Notes: generated by a model from the sequence alone, not told the origin. A stretch of 64,000 nt of DNA from Pseudomonas silvicola (GCF_026651855.1 NZ_CP093280.1:5602501-5666500); one strand, 5' to 3'. Positions 9,684 to 18,461 are shown, numbered from the stretch's first letter. A program made the numbers and translations.

Positions 9684-10535
9684 TTGATCTACACCGGCCC
9701 TCTGTTCGACAGTCACCTGCACCTCTACGACCCGACTCGCGCCGAAGGCATCCCCTGGCCGCAGCCGGGGGACGCCATCTACGGGCCGCGCCTGCCTGCC
9801 GATTACTGGGCCCAGGCCGAACCTTGCGGGGTCATCGGCGCCATGGTGGTGGAAGCCAGCCCGCGTCGCGAAGACAACGACTGGATACTGCGCACCCTTG
9901 ACCAGGACCCGCGCCTGGTGGGCTACGTCGGCAACCTAGACCCACTGGCGGGGACCTTCGCTGACGACCTCGACCGGCTGGCACGTGACCCCCGCTTTCG
10001 CGGTATCCGCTACGGCAACCTGTGGGGCCGCGACCTGCTCGGCGACCAGCAGCGCGTCGGGTTCATCGACGCCCTGGCACAGGTGGCCGAACGTGGCCTG
10101 GTACTGGACAGCGCCAACCCCGATGCGCGCCTGATCGAAGGCCTGCTCACGCTCAGCGAACGCCTGCCACACCTGCGCATTGTCGTCGACCACCTGCCCA
10201 ATGCGGCGCCGCTGGCCTTCACCGCCGAGCTGCAGGAACTGGCCAGCCGCCCTCAGGTGATGGCCAAGCTGGCGGAAATCCCGCAGGTGGGCGACGACGG
10301 CTTGATCCGCGACGCCGGCTTTTATCGCGATGTCCTGGGCCGCCTGTTCGAACTGTTCGGCGAAGACCGCTGCTTCTTCGGCAGCGACTGGCCCAACAGT
10401 GATCACCTTGCCGACTTCACCACCACCCTGGGGCTGGTCAAGGCATGCATGGCGACACACCCCGCACATACCCAGGAAAAATTCTTTCTGCATAACGCCC
10501 CACGCGTCTATGGGCTGCCAGGGGACGCGCGATGA
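9684..10535 (+). CDS. L-rhamnono-1,4-lactonase (amidohydrolase_2 / COG3618)
   Basis: A 283-residue TIM-barrel amidohydrolase that should open L-rhamnono-gamma-lactone to L-rhamnonate. It starts with the D-S-H-L-H-L-Y-D-P metal/substrate motif, has V-V-D-H-L in the middle and ends with F-F-G-S-D-W-P, the Asp of which is the barrel catalytic residue. The best start is TTG 9684, nine bases after AAGGA, giving M-I-Y-T-G-P-L-F-D-S-H; upstream extension has no ribosome site. The close relatives L-fuconolactonase and 2-pyrone-4,6-dicarboxylate lactonase share this fold, but the operon context points to rhamnose. It overlaps the mutarotase gene by 4 bp. Confidence 0.88.
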   Translation: MIYTGPLFDSHLHLYDPTRAEGIPWPQPGDAIYGPRLPADYWAQAEPCGVIGAMVVEASPRREDNDWILRTLDQDPRLVGYVGNLDPLAGTFADDLDRLARDPRFRGIRYGNLWGRDLLGDQQRVGFIDALAQVAERGLVLDSANPDARLIEGLLTLSERLPHLRIVVDHLPNAAPLAFTAELQELASRPQVMAKLAEIPQVGDDGLIRDAGFYRDVLGRLFELFGEDRCFFGSDWPNSDHLADFTTTLGLVKACMATHPAHTQEKFFLHNAPRVYGLPGDAR

Positions 10536-10894
10536 AGACCCGCGCTTTTCGCATGAACCTGCACCCCGGCATGGCCGACGAGTACCGCACGCGCCACGAC
10601 CAGCTCTGGCCGGAACTGGCAGACGCCCTGGTGCAGGCTGGCATCGTTGACTACCGCATCTTCCTGGACCCCGACAGCCATGCGCTGTTCGCGGTAATGC
10701 AGCATGAAGACCAGCACCTGCTCGATCAACTGCCGGAGCTGCCAGTGATGCAACGCTGGTGGCAACACATGAAGGACATCATGCCCAGCCACCCCGACGG
10801 CTCGCCGGTGAGCCTGGAGCTGGTACCGATGTTCGAGCTCGGAACCGACCCCGTGCAAGCGCTGCCGCACGCTGCGCCCCGGCCAACGCAGTAA
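10532..10894 (+). CDS. rhaM: L-rhamnose mutarotase
   Basis: A 120-residue dimeric ferredoxin-like protein of the RhaM/YiiL family, which interconverts alpha- and beta-L-rhamnopyranose so that the correct anomer reaches the dehydrogenase. The family signature is clear: M-x-L-H-P-G near residue 8, H-x-x-L-W-P-E-L (His about 23), the central F-A-V-M-Q, W-W-x-x-M-x-D-I-M and S-P-V-S-x-E-L. It is about 16 residues longer at the C-terminus than the 104-residue E. coli protein; the tail is Pro/Ala-rich and probably disordered. The ATGA overlap with the lactonase gene couples their translation. Confidence 0.93.
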   Translation: MKTRAFRMNLHPGMADEYRTRHDQLWPELADALVQAGIVDYRIFLDPDSHALFAVMQHEDQHLLDQLPELPVMQRWWQHMKDIMPSHPDGSPVSLELVPMFELGTDPVQALPHAAPRPTQ

Positions 10895-10970
10895 AGCCTG
10901 AACCCACGCCGACGCGACCTGACGGCCACTGCTGCACGCTTTACGACAATAACAACAAGGGAATCATGCT

Positions 10971-12029
10971 TTGGAACTCATCATCCTCGGGGTGCTGCTG
11001 CACTTCATCGGTGGCTTCGCCTCCGGCAGTTTCTACATCCCCTACAAGAAAGTCCGCGGCTGGGCCTGGGAAAGCTACTGGATCACCGGCGGCCTGGTGT
11101 CCTGGCTGATCGTGCCCTTGATCGCCGCGCAACTGACCGTGCCCGGCTGGGCCGACATCCTGCGCCAGGCCGCCCCGTCCACACTGGCCTGGACGTACCT
11201 GTTCGGCGTGCTGTGGGGCATCGGCGGCCTGACGTTCGGCCTGACCATGCGCTACCTGGGGCTGTCCCTGGGCATGTCGTTGATCATGGGCCTGACCTCG
11301 GCCCTGGGCGCGTTGATGCCGCCGCTGTACCGTGACCTGTTCACCGATGACAGCACCGGCACCCTCAGCGCCATGTGCACCAACCTGGGCGGGCAGTGCG
11401 TGCTGATTGGCGTGGCGGTATCGCTGGTCGGCATCGCGTTGTGCGGCCGCGCCGGGTTCATCAAGGAGCGCGAAGTGCCCGACAGCACCAAGTTCCAGAG
11501 CGTCAGCGAATTCGCCCTGGGCAAGGGCCTGCTGGTAGCGGTGATCAGCGGCGTGCTCAGCGCCAGCTTCAGCTACGGCATCACCGCCGGCAGGCCCCTG
11601 GCAGCGGCGGCCGTGGAGCACGGTGCCAACAGCCTGTTCCAGAACAACGTGACCTTCATGGTCATCATGTGGGGGGGGCTGACCACCAACGGCCTGTGGT
11701 GCCTGTGGCTGAACTGGCGCAACAAGACCTTCCACAACTACCGCGACCGCAGCACCCCGCTGCTGGCCAACTACCTGCTGGTGGCGTGCGCTGGCACCCT
11801 GTGGTTCCTGCAGTTCTTTTTCTACGGCATGGGCGAAAGCCGCCTGCACAATGACGCCAGCAGCTGGGTGCTGCACATGTCGTTCATCATCATCGTGTCC
11901 AACGTCTGGGGCCTGTACTTCAAGGAATGGCAAGGCACCAGCAGGGCTACCAGGGGCGTTTTGCTGGCAGGGATCGTGGTGATCCTGGCTGCCATCACCC
12001 TGGTGGGCTATGGCAATTACTTAAGCTGA
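10971..12029 (+). CDS. rhaT: L-rhamnose-proton symporter
   Basis: A 352-residue integral membrane protein with about ten helices, of the DMT-superfamily RhaT family. It matches E. coli RhaT by eye: an N-terminal L-H-F-I-G-G-x-x-S-G-S-F-Y-I-P-Y-K-K-V, L-F-G-V-L-W-G-I-G, L-T-M-R-Y-L-G and W-F-L-Q-F-F-F-Y. It would bring L-rhamnose in with protons. The start appears to be TTG 10971 after AAGGGA; the nearby ATG at 10966 is in another frame. The 76 bp gap from rhaM is the second loosest in the cluster. Its stop is 11 bp before the rhamnose dehydrogenase gene. Confidence 0.92.
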   Translation: MELIILGVLLHFIGGFASGSFYIPYKKVRGWAWESYWITGGLVSWLIVPLIAAQLTVPGWADILRQAAPSTLAWTYLFGVLWGIGGLTFGLTMRYLGLSLGMSLIMGLTSALGALMPPLYRDLFTDDSTGTLSAMCTNLGGQCVLIGVAVSLVGIALCGRAGFIKEREVPDSTKFQSVSEFALGKGLLVAVISGVLSASFSYGITAGRPLAAAAVEHGANSLFQNNVTFMVIMWGGLTTNGLWCLWLNWRNKTFHNYRDRSTPLLANYLLVACAGTLWFLQFFFYGMGESRLHNDASSWVLHMSFIIIVSNVWGLYFKEWQGTSRATRGVLLAGIVVILAAITLVGYGNYLS

Positions 12030-12040
12030 GGAGAAATGAA

Positions 12041-12811
12041 ATGCTGCTCAAGGATAAAACCGTGATCATCACCGGCGCTTCCCGCGGCATCGGCCGCGCC
12101 GTGGCCCGCGAATGTGCCCGCCAAGGGGGCCGCGTGGTCATTGGCCATAGCGGCAGCGCCCAGGGCAACCAGGCCGCCGCCTCGCTGATCGAGGAAATCC
12201 GCGCGTTCGGCGGCCAGGCCATCGACGTGCCGGGCGACGCCGCCGACCCCGACACCGGCGGCAAGCTGGTGGCCGGCGCGCTGGAAGCGTTCGGCAGTGT
12301 CGACGTGTTCGTCAACAATGCCGGCATCTGCCCGTTCCACTCGTTCCTGGACATGCCCCGCGAGACCTACCTGAAGACCGTCAACACCAACCTCAATGGC
12401 GCCTACTTCGCCGTCCAGGCCGCTGCCAACCAGATGAAAGACCAGGGCCGCGGCGGCGCGATCATTGCCATCAGCTCCATCAGCGCGCTGGTGGGTGGCG
12501 GCCTGCAAACCCATTACACGCCCACCAAGGCGGGCCTGCATTCCCTGATGCAATCCTGCGCCATCGCGCTGGGGCCGTATGGTATCCGCTGCAACTCGGT
12601 ACTGCCTGGCACCATCGCCACCGACATCAACAAGGACGACCTGGCCGACCCGGACAAACTGGCCTACATGACCCAGCGCACCCCACTGGGGCGGCTGGGC
12701 GAACCGGATGATATCGCCGGCCCGGTGGTGTTCCTGGCCTCGGACATGGCGCGGTACGTGACGGGGGCTTCATTGCTGGTGGATGGTGGCCTGTACGTGA
12801 ACCTGCAGTAA
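12041..12811 (+). CDS. L-rhamnose 1-dehydrogenase (SDR)
   Basis: A 256-residue classical SDR expected to oxidise L-rhamnose to L-rhamnono-1,4-lactone, the entry step of the non-phosphorylating route. Motifs: T-G-A-S-R-G-I-G at about 10-17, N-N-A-G, catalytic Ser in A-I-S-S-I-S, and Y-T-P-T-K. The C-terminal G-A-S-L-L-V-D-G-G is typical. GAGGAG sits six bases before ATG 12041. The fold alone does not prove the substrate, but the run of lactonase, rhaM, rhaT and rhmD/rhmA/aldA leaves only this step missing, and Azotobacter/Pseudomonas rhamnose dehydrogenases are SDRs of this size. Confidence 0.88.
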   Translation: MLLKDKTVIITGASRGIGRAVARECARQGGRVVIGHSGSAQGNQAAASLIEEIRAFGGQAIDVPGDAADPDTGGKLVAGALEAFGSVDVFVNNAGICPFHSFLDMPRETYLKTVNTNLNGAYFAVQAAANQMKDQGRGGAIIAISSISALVGGGLQTHYTPTKAGLHSLMQSCAIALGPYGIRCNSVLPGTIATDINKDDLADPDKLAYMTQRTPLGRLGEPDDIAGPVVFLASDMARYVTGASLLVDGGLYVNLQ

Positions 12812-12913
12812 CCCTGCAGCAGTGGCCGCCAGGCAGCGTCGGCCGTCACCCGGCATGCCTGGCACACCGCTGGCGGCACCTGCGCGGCCAACGCCTCCAT
12901 GCGCGTGGCATCG

Positions 12914-13810
12914 TCACGCACGCCAGGCCCGCAACAACGCGGCGAAGTGCGCCGCCGCCTCGCTCAACGGCCGATCCGTCGGCGTCGTGAGCCCTACCGG
13001 TGCGCGCAGCAACGGGCTGGTGAATGGCAGCGCACGGACGATGCCCAGGCGCAGGTCCAGGTCGACCACCCCACGCTGCACACACCAGACGGCGTCGTAG
13101 TCCTGCACGTAGACCCGCGAAAAGGTCTCGCTCAGCGACTCGAGGATGTCGAACCGTTCACTGGCGTTCTCGGACAGCAGAAAGTTTTCGACGCTGATTC
13201 TCACCAGCGACCCCTTGGGCGACGTGATCAGCACGTGCGGGCGCAAGTCTTCGAGCCGCAAGTGCTCGCGATCCGCCAGCGGATGTTCGCTGCGCACGAC
13301 CATCAGCAGGTCTTCCTCATACAGCGCTTCGAACGCCACGCCGAGCATATCCCTGCCGATCAACCGCCCGACAATGAGGTCGATGGCACCGGTACGCAAC
13401 TTGCCCACCAGGAACTCATACACCCCTGACACCACTTGCACCTGCACATGCGGCGCCTGCTCGCGCATGTGTGCGACCACTGGCGCCAGCATGTAGCCCG
13501 CCGCCGTGGGCAGCGCGCCCACGCGCAGTACCTGGGGCATCAGAGGGGCGGTCTGGGGCAGCGCCAGCGCCTGGTTGAAACTGCTCAGCGCCTGGGCGGC
13601 GTGTTGGTGAAATGTCTCGCCGGCCTGGGTCAGCTGCACGCCCTTGCGGCCACGTATCAACAGTTGCGCGCCGACGTCCTGCTCCAGCTCCTTGAGGCTT
13701 TTGGAGACGGCCGACAGGGTGATGTGCATCAGCCTGGCCGCGGTGGCCAGGCTGCCCGAACTGACCACCGCGGCAAACACCCGCAGGTGGCGAAGGTTGA
13801 TAAGGCTCAC
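12914..13810 (-). CDS. LysR family regulator
   Basis: A 298-residue LysR regulator with HTH at about 5-65 (L-A-T-A-A-R-L-M-H-I-T-L-S-A-V-S-K-S-L) and an effector domain related to the PcaQ/GbpR group (V-L-R-V-G-A-L-P-T-A-A, D-L-I-V-G-R-L). It diverges from the TIM-barrel/SDR/MHS cassette and probably controls it. The start GTG 13810 is chosen because AAGGGGG precedes it by six bases; a longer reading from 13849 would run through the operator region. Two similar palindromes lie in the shared promoter. Confidence 0.88.
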   Translation of the reverse strand: MSLINLRHLRVFAAVVSSGSLATAARLMHITLSAVSKSLKELEQDVGAQLLIRGRKGVQLTQAGETFHQHAAQALSSFNQALALPQTAPLMPQVLRVGALPTAAGYMLAPVVAHMREQAPHVQVQVVSGVYEFLVGKLRTGAIDLIVGRLIGRDMLGVAFEALYEEDLLMVVRSEHPLADREHLRLEDLRPHVLITSPKGSLVRISVENFLLSENASERFDILESLSETFSRVYVQDYDAVWCVQRGVVDLDLRLGIVRALPFTSPLLRAPVGLTTPTDRPLSEAAAHFAALLRAWRA

Positions 13811-13829
13811 AGCTGGCCCCCTTGCTTGA

Positions 13830-13888
13830 TCAACCTTGAGGTTAACCAAGGTCGGATTTTATATCAATTTAATCAACCTCGAGTTTGA
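13830..13888. promoter_or_regulatory. paired palindromic operators between LysR and TIM-barrel gene
   Basis: Two related 16-base sites lie 43 bp apart (start to start). Site 1 at 13830-13845 contains AACCT-TG-AGGTT with perfect arms. Site 2 at 13873-13888 reads TCAACCTCGAGTTTGA, a palindrome with one mismatched pair. Both share TCAACCT and are spaced about four helical turns apart, the layout of LysR recognition and activation sites. Confidence 0.6.
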
Positions 13889-13939
13889 CCTAGGATGGAC
13901 CCCTGTCTTTCTCACACAACAAAAACCGAGGACAACCTC

Positions 13940-14851
13940 ATGCGGACTCTGGATATGCGGCTGGGCGTCTCAAGCGCATCGCTGCCCAGCCTATCCCCGG
14001 AAAGCTTGATCGACGAGCTCGCCAGGCTGGGTTACCAAGGTGTCGAATGGCGCGTGGCAGACACCCGCCAACTCAACCCGGCGGCCCCTTGGCATGCCCG
14101 TGACAACAATCGCTGCACCGTGGCGCCCGACGAAGCATCGGTGCAGCGCATCCGCCACCTGTGTGACGCCGCCGGCCTGACGATCTTTGCCCTCAGCCCC
14201 TACCTGGCCGTAGGCGACGTGCAGCAGGCCTTGCGCTTGATCGACCTTGCCGCGCTGGCCGGCCAGGCCCGCCTGCGCCTGTGGGCGCCCGACCCTGAAC
14301 GGGAGAGCTACACCCTGGCCTGCGCGCGGATGCGCCGGTTTCTGGACCTTATCGTGCCCCGCGCGCAGGCCAATGGCGTGCAACTGGTACTTGAAGTGCA
14401 CCAGCGCACCATCTGCGCCAGCCCGTCGCTGGCCATGCGAATCGCCGAACATTACCCGCCGCAGCAACTGGGCATCCTCTACGACATGGGTAACCTGGCC
14501 ATCGAAGGCCGGGAAAACGTCAAGCTGTCGCTGGAGCTGATGGGCGCGCACCTGGCCCACGTCCAGGTCAAGAATGTAGCCTACAGGGCCCAGGGCCCCG
14601 GGCTTGGCTGGGCCTGGGAATGGTGCCCTCCAGACGAAGGCGTGCTGCCCTTGCGCCAGATGCTGAGTACCCTGCGCGACAGTGGTTTCGACGACTGGGT
14701 GTCCATCGAGGATTTCTGCACCAGCGCCTGTGACGACCTGGACAAACTGGCGCGCAACCGCGCCCTCATCCGTGACTACCTGGGCCTGGACAACCCGGGC
14801 GTCACTTTCCCCCCTGCAAAAAGGACTGCCCATGACCACTGCACCCACTGA
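13940..14851 (+). CDS. xylose-isomerase-like TIM barrel protein (sugar epimerase/isomerase)
   Basis: A 303-residue member of the AP-endonuclease-2/xylose isomerase-like fold. The metal-binding pattern is visible: Glu in L-E-V-H, Asp in Y-D-M-G-N, His in H-V-Q-V-K-N and Glu in S-I-E-D-F. Such enzymes isomerise or epimerise ketoses, inosose or hydroxypyruvate-type substrates, and the exact substrate cannot be read here. GAGGA lies seven bases before ATG 13940; an upstream ATG at 13895 has none. Its last 20 bp overlap the next SDR gene, so the two are coupled. The divergent LysR and downstream MHS transporter suggest uptake and breakdown of a polyol or sugar acid. Confidence 0.83.
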   Translation: MRTLDMRLGVSSASLPSLSPESLIDELARLGYQGVEWRVADTRQLNPAAPWHARDNNRCTVAPDEASVQRIRHLCDAAGLTIFALSPYLAVGDVQQALRLIDLAALAGQARLRLWAPDPERESYTLACARMRRFLDLIVPRAQANGVQLVLEVHQRTICASPSLAMRIAEHYPPQQLGILYDMGNLAIEGRENVKLSLELMGAHLAHVQVKNVAYRAQGPGLGWAWEWCPPDEGVLPLRQMLSTLRDSGFDDWVSIEDFCTSACDDLDKLARNRALIRDYLGLDNPGVTFPPAKRTAHDHCTH

Positions 14852-15611
14852 ACGCCGCGTAGCCTTGATCACCGGTGCCGCCGGCGAACTGGGCCGGGCC
14901 ATCTGCAAGCGCTTGTGCAAGGACGGCCTGGATATCGTTGCCGTGGACCTGAACGTCGAGGCCGCCCAGGCACTGGTTCAGGACCTGATGCTGGAACCTG
15001 GCCAGCGCGCCCTCGCCCTGCAAGCCGACCTGGGCGATGCAGCGTCCATCGCGGCCATGGTCGAGCAGACCGGCTCGGCCTTTGGCCGCATCGATGTCGT
15101 GGTCAACAATGCCGCCGTCAACCACCGCGGCTCGCTGTTCGACTTCGATCCTGTTCGGTGGGACCACATGATGGCGGTCAATCTGCGCGGCCCTGCCCTG
15201 CTGTGCCAGCAGGTGGCCCCTTACTGGAAAAAACAGGGCAGCGGCCGGGTGATCAACATGGTGTCACGTTGCTGGGTGGCCGGTGGCCCACCCGCCTATG
15301 TTGCGTGCAAGGCTGGGCTGGTTGGGCTGACCCGCTCGATGGCGCGCGAACTGGCGCCGTGCAACGTGACGGTCAACGCCATCGCGCCCGGCTTGCTGCC
15401 TTCGGCGTTCACCCAGGACGGTCGCGACCTGGAAAGCTTCGACGCCATGGTGCAGGGTTCTATTCGCAACACCCCGCTCAAGCGCCTGACCACCCCTGCG
15501 GATATCGCCAATACCACCGCCTTCCTGGCCTCCCACGACGCGGCGTTCATTACCGCCGAGGTCATTCACGTGTGCGGCGGCAGCCAGTTGGCGCCGTTCG
15601 GCAACGGCTGA
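14832..15611 (+). CDS. SDR family oxidoreductase
   Basis: A 259-residue classical short-chain dehydrogenase: T-G-A-A-G-E-L-G cofactor loop near residue 14, V-V-N-N-A-A, catalytic Ser in M-V-S-R-C and Y-V-A-C-K. The acidic residue after strand 2 (V-D-L-N) suggests NAD(H) preference. The start at 14832 lies inside the end of the TIM-barrel gene, with AAGGA six bases upstream. Together with that gene and the transporter it probably oxidises or reduces a polyol/sugar acid; the substrate is unknown. Confidence 0.87.
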   Translation: MTTAPTERRVALITGAAGELGRAICKRLCKDGLDIVAVDLNVEAAQALVQDLMLEPGQRALALQADLGDAASIAAMVEQTGSAFGRIDVVVNNAAVNHRGSLFDFDPVRWDHMMAVNLRGPALLCQQVAPYWKKQGSGRVINMVSRCWVAGGPPAYVACKAGLVGLTRSMARELAPCNVTVNAIAPGLLPSAFTQDGRDLESFDAMVQGSIRNTPLKRLTTPADIANTTAFLASHDAAFITAEVIHVCGGSQLAPFGNG

Positions 15612-15663
15612 CTGCACACCCTGACCACTCAACCCCAACAACGACAATAAATAAAGGTTGCCC

Positions 15664-16959
15664 ATGAGCACACATCAACCCTACGACCGCAGGATGGCCC
15701 GCAAGGCCGCCTTCGGCAGCTTCCTCGGCAGTGTGGTGGAGTATTACGACTTCTTCATCTACGGTTCGGCCGCCGCGCTGGTGTTCAGCACGCTGTTCTT
15801 CCCCTCCTCCGACCCCATGGCGGGTACCCTGGCGGCGCTGGCCACGTTTGGCGTGGGCTACATCGCCCGCCCCTTCGGCGCCTTGATTTTCGGCCACCTG
15901 GGTGACCGCATCGGCCGCAAGCGGGTGCTGATGATGACCCTGGTGCTGATGGGCCTGTCCACTTCTCTGATCGGCCTGCTGCCGACCCACGCCAGCGTAG
16001 GCGCCTGGGCGCCGGCGCTGCTGGTGTTCTGCCGGCTGCTGCAAGGCCTGTCGGCAGGCGGCGAACAGGTAGGCGCCAGCCTCCTGACAATGGAGCATGC
16101 GCCTGGCAAAAAGCGTGCGTTCTACACCAGTTGGTTGATCAATGGCGCTTCCATGGGCTCGATCCTGGCGACCTCGGTGTTCATCCCGCTCTCAATGCTG
16201 TCGGAAGAACAACTGCTGGCGTGGGGCTGGCGCATCCCCTTCCTGCTCAGCGCGGTGATGGTCACCATCACCTGGATGATCCGCCGTGGCGTGGACGAAA
16301 GCCCCGAGTTCCTGGAAAAACGCAACGAGGTCGCCCAGGCGCCAGTGGTGGAGATGTTCAGCAAGGAATGGCGTGCGTTCATCACGGTGTTCTGCTGCGC
16401 CCTAATCTGTTCGGTATCATCGCTGGTCATGATCTTCGGCCTGTCCTGGGCCACCAACAACCAGCACGTCGACCGTTCGGCGATGCTAACGGCCATCGCC
16501 GCCAGCCAGGTGGTGGCGCTGATCTGCCAACCGCTTTACGGACTGTTGGCGGACCGGATCGGCAAGAAGCGCATTTTCGCGCTGGGATCGCTGGCTTGCT
16601 GCGCTGGCGTGTTCCTGTTCCTGTGGTCCATCACCACCGGCCAGATCGGCCTGATCATCTTCGCCACCGTATTGCTCAAGGCGGTGCTCTACAGTGCGCC
16701 AAACGCCCTGTGGCCGTCGTTCTACGCCGAGTTGTTCAGCATCCGCGTGCGCTACACCGGAGTCGGGCTGGCCACGCAGTTGAGCTTCATCGTCTCGGGC
16801 TTCTCGCCGACCCTGTGTTATGCCCTGCTGAATCAAGGGGCCGGTTGGTTACCGGTGGGCTATTTCATCGGAGGCCTGGCGCTGATCGCGTGCATCGCCG
16901 CGTTGGCGTCGAGGCCGGCTACAGAGCCCCGGCCGGTGAGTGCGCTGGGCACTGCCTGA
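15664..16959 (+). CDS. MHS-family MFS transporter
   Basis: A 431-residue metabolite:H+ symporter of the MHS branch of the major facilitators (relatives: ShiA, KgtP, ProP). Markers are V-E-Y-Y-D-F-F-I-Y-G at the start of helix 1, the loop-2 motif G-D-R-I-G-R-K-R and R-L-L-Q-G-L-S-A-G-G-E in helix 4. It carries twelve predicted helices. ATG 15664 has AAAGG six bases upstream. It is the last gene of the cassette that starts with the TIM-barrel protein, whose substrate it probably imports. Confidence 0.9.
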   Translation: MSTHQPYDRRMARKAAFGSFLGSVVEYYDFFIYGSAAALVFSTLFFPSSDPMAGTLAALATFGVGYIARPFGALIFGHLGDRIGRKRVLMMTLVLMGLSTSLIGLLPTHASVGAWAPALLVFCRLLQGLSAGGEQVGASLLTMEHAPGKKRAFYTSWLINGASMGSILATSVFIPLSMLSEEQLLAWGWRIPFLLSAVMVTITWMIRRGVDESPEFLEKRNEVAQAPVVEMFSKEWRAFITVFCCALICSVSSLVMIFGLSWATNNQHVDRSAMLTAIAASQVVALICQPLYGLLADRIGKKRIFALGSLACCAGVFLFLWSITTGQIGLIIFATVLLKAVLYSAPNALWPSFYAELFSIRVRYTGVGLATQLSFIVSGFSPTLCYALLNQGAGWLPVGYFIGGLALIACIAALASRPATEPRPVSALGTA

Positions 16960-16967
16960 GCGTACAG

Positions 16968-17003
16968 GCCAGCGAGCGTCCGACGCCTTGATCGCTCGCT
17001 GGC
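16968..17003. terminator. stem-loop between convergent transporter genes
   Basis: GCCAGCGAGCG (16968-16978) and CGCTCGCTGGC (16993-17003) are perfect 11-base arms around a 14-base loop, placed in the 84 bp between two convergent MFS genes. There is no clear T-run on either strand, so it may end transcription poorly or work as a bidirectional mRNA end-protecting hairpin. Confidence 0.55.
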
Positions 17004-17043
17004 AACTGGCACACCACCTGGCCATGCCCACAGGCAGTGGCGG

Positions 17044-18399
17044 TTACCCCGCGGGGGCGATCTCCACCCGCTCAAACCGCCCCGCCAGCACCACGTAGGC
17101 AAAGATGCCCAGCACACCATGGGCGGCGACGAACCACAAGGCCATGTCGAATGAGCCGGTGGAGGCCACGAAAAAGCCGATGACCACCGGCGTGACGATG
17201 CCAGCGATGTTACCGATGCCGTTGAACACCCCGCCACTCAAGCCCACCATACCTTTGGGCGCCGTGTCCGAGAGCACTGCCCACCCCACCGCCGCCAGCC
17301 CCTTGCCGAAGAAGGCCAGCGCCATGAGGGCGATCACCATCCAGTTGGCGTCCACGTAATTGGCCGAAACCAGGCTGGCGGCCAACACCATGCCGATCAC
17401 GAACGGCGTCTTGCGCGCCCGGGAAGGGTGCATGCCCTTGCGAATCAGGTAGTCCGACACCACGCCGCCCAATACGCCCCCCGAAAACCCACAGATCGCC
17501 GGCAATGCCGCTACCCAGCCGGCTTCCATGATCGTCAGCCCGCGGCCCTTGATCAGGTAGATGGGGAACCAGGTAATGAAGAAATAGGTCAGCGCGGTGA
17601 TGCAGTATTGGCCCAGGTAAATGGCCCACAGCGTCCGGTGGGTGAAAAGCTGTGCCACCTCGGCGAACGAGAGCTTTGGCTTGGTCAGTTTGCGCGTGGC
17701 TTCCAGGTCGACCAAGGCGCCGCCTTCACGCATGTAAGCCAGCTCTTCGTCGCGCAGCCGTGGGTCACTGAGCGGCTCGCGGTACAACGCGAACCAGAAT
17801 ACCGTGGCCACCAGGCCCAGCGCGCCCATCCACAGGAACACATGCTCCCAGCCCAGGGCATGCGTCAGCCAGGCCATCAGCGGCGCAAAGACCACCACTG
17901 CCATGTATTGCGCCGAGTTGAACAGGGCCGATGCCGTACCGCGTTCACTGGTGGGGAACCAGCAGGAAACGATGCGGTTGTTGGCCGGGAACGCCGGCGA
18001 CTCCACCAGCCCCAGCATGAACCGCATGCCAAACAGCGTGGCTGCTGCACTGGAGCCGACGATGCCGAACCACCCTACCGTGCCTTGCATCAGGGTGAAC
18101 AACGACCATAGCAGCAGGCTGCAGCCATACACACGGCGCGCCCCGAACTTGTCGAGCAACCAGCCGCCGGGTATCTGCCCCAACGCGTACGCCCAGGCGA
18201 ACGCCGAGAAAATCATGCCCAGCATGATCGGGTCCAGCCCCAGGTCCTTGACCACCCCTGTACCGGCGATGGACATGGTCGCGCGGTCGGCGTAGTTGAG
18301 CACGGTGACCGTGAATATCAGCGACAGAATCACGAAACGGCGACGGCCCACCTTGGCCTCGGCAATGGGCGTTGCCAGCGAAGCGATCTTTGCATTCAT
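17044..18399 (-). CDS. MFS transporter, GudP/DgoT-like sugar-acid permease
   Basis: A 451-residue ACS-family major facilitator resembling D-glucarate/D-galactonate permeases. Recognisable stretches are V-L-N-Y-A-D-R-A-T-M-S-I-A in helix 1, G-Q-I-P-G-G-W-L-L-D-K-F-G-A-R, and R-F-M-L-G-L-V-E-S-P-A-F-P-A-N-N-R, a typical GudP/GarP block. It has twelve predicted helices and a long central loop around 210-250. GGAGG lies upstream of ATG 18399. It follows a 2-hydroxyacid dehydrogenase on the same strand, suggesting import of a hydroxy acid or aldonate. Confidence 0.9.
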   Translation of the reverse strand: MNAKIASLATPIAEAKVGRRRFVILSLIFTVTVLNYADRATMSIAGTGVVKDLGLDPIMLGMIFSAFAWAYALGQIPGGWLLDKFGARRVYGCSLLLWSLFTLMQGTVGWFGIVGSSAAATLFGMRFMLGLVESPAFPANNRIVSCWFPTSERGTASALFNSAQYMAVVVFAPLMAWLTHALGWEHVFLWMGALGLVATVFWFALYREPLSDPRLRDEELAYMREGGALVDLEATRKLTKPKLSFAEVAQLFTHRTLWAIYLGQYCITALTYFFITWFPIYLIKGRGLTIMEAGWVAALPAICGFSGGVLGGVVSDYLIRKGMHPSRARKTPFVIGMVLAASLVSANYVDANWMVIALMALAFFGKGLAAVGWAVLSDTAPKGMVGLSGGVFNGIGNIAGIVTPVVIGFFVASTGSFDMALWFVAAHGVLGIFAYVVLAGRFERVEIAPAG

Positions 18400-18402
18400 G
18401 GG

Positions 18403-18429
18403 AGCCTCCGGCCTCCTCGCGGGGAGGCT
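18403..18429. promoter_or_regulatory. hairpin in the leader of the MFS gene
   Basis: AGCCTCC (18403-18409) pairs perfectly with GGAGGCT (18423-18429) in the 62 bp between the dehydrogenase and permease genes. On the coding (minus) strand the 3' arm contains the GGAGG ribosome site of the permease, so folding could limit its translation. Read on the plus strand it is followed by TTATT and could also act as a weak terminator. Confidence 0.45.
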
Positions 18430-18461
18430 TTATTGTTGGAATGGAGCGCGAGCCAAATGGC

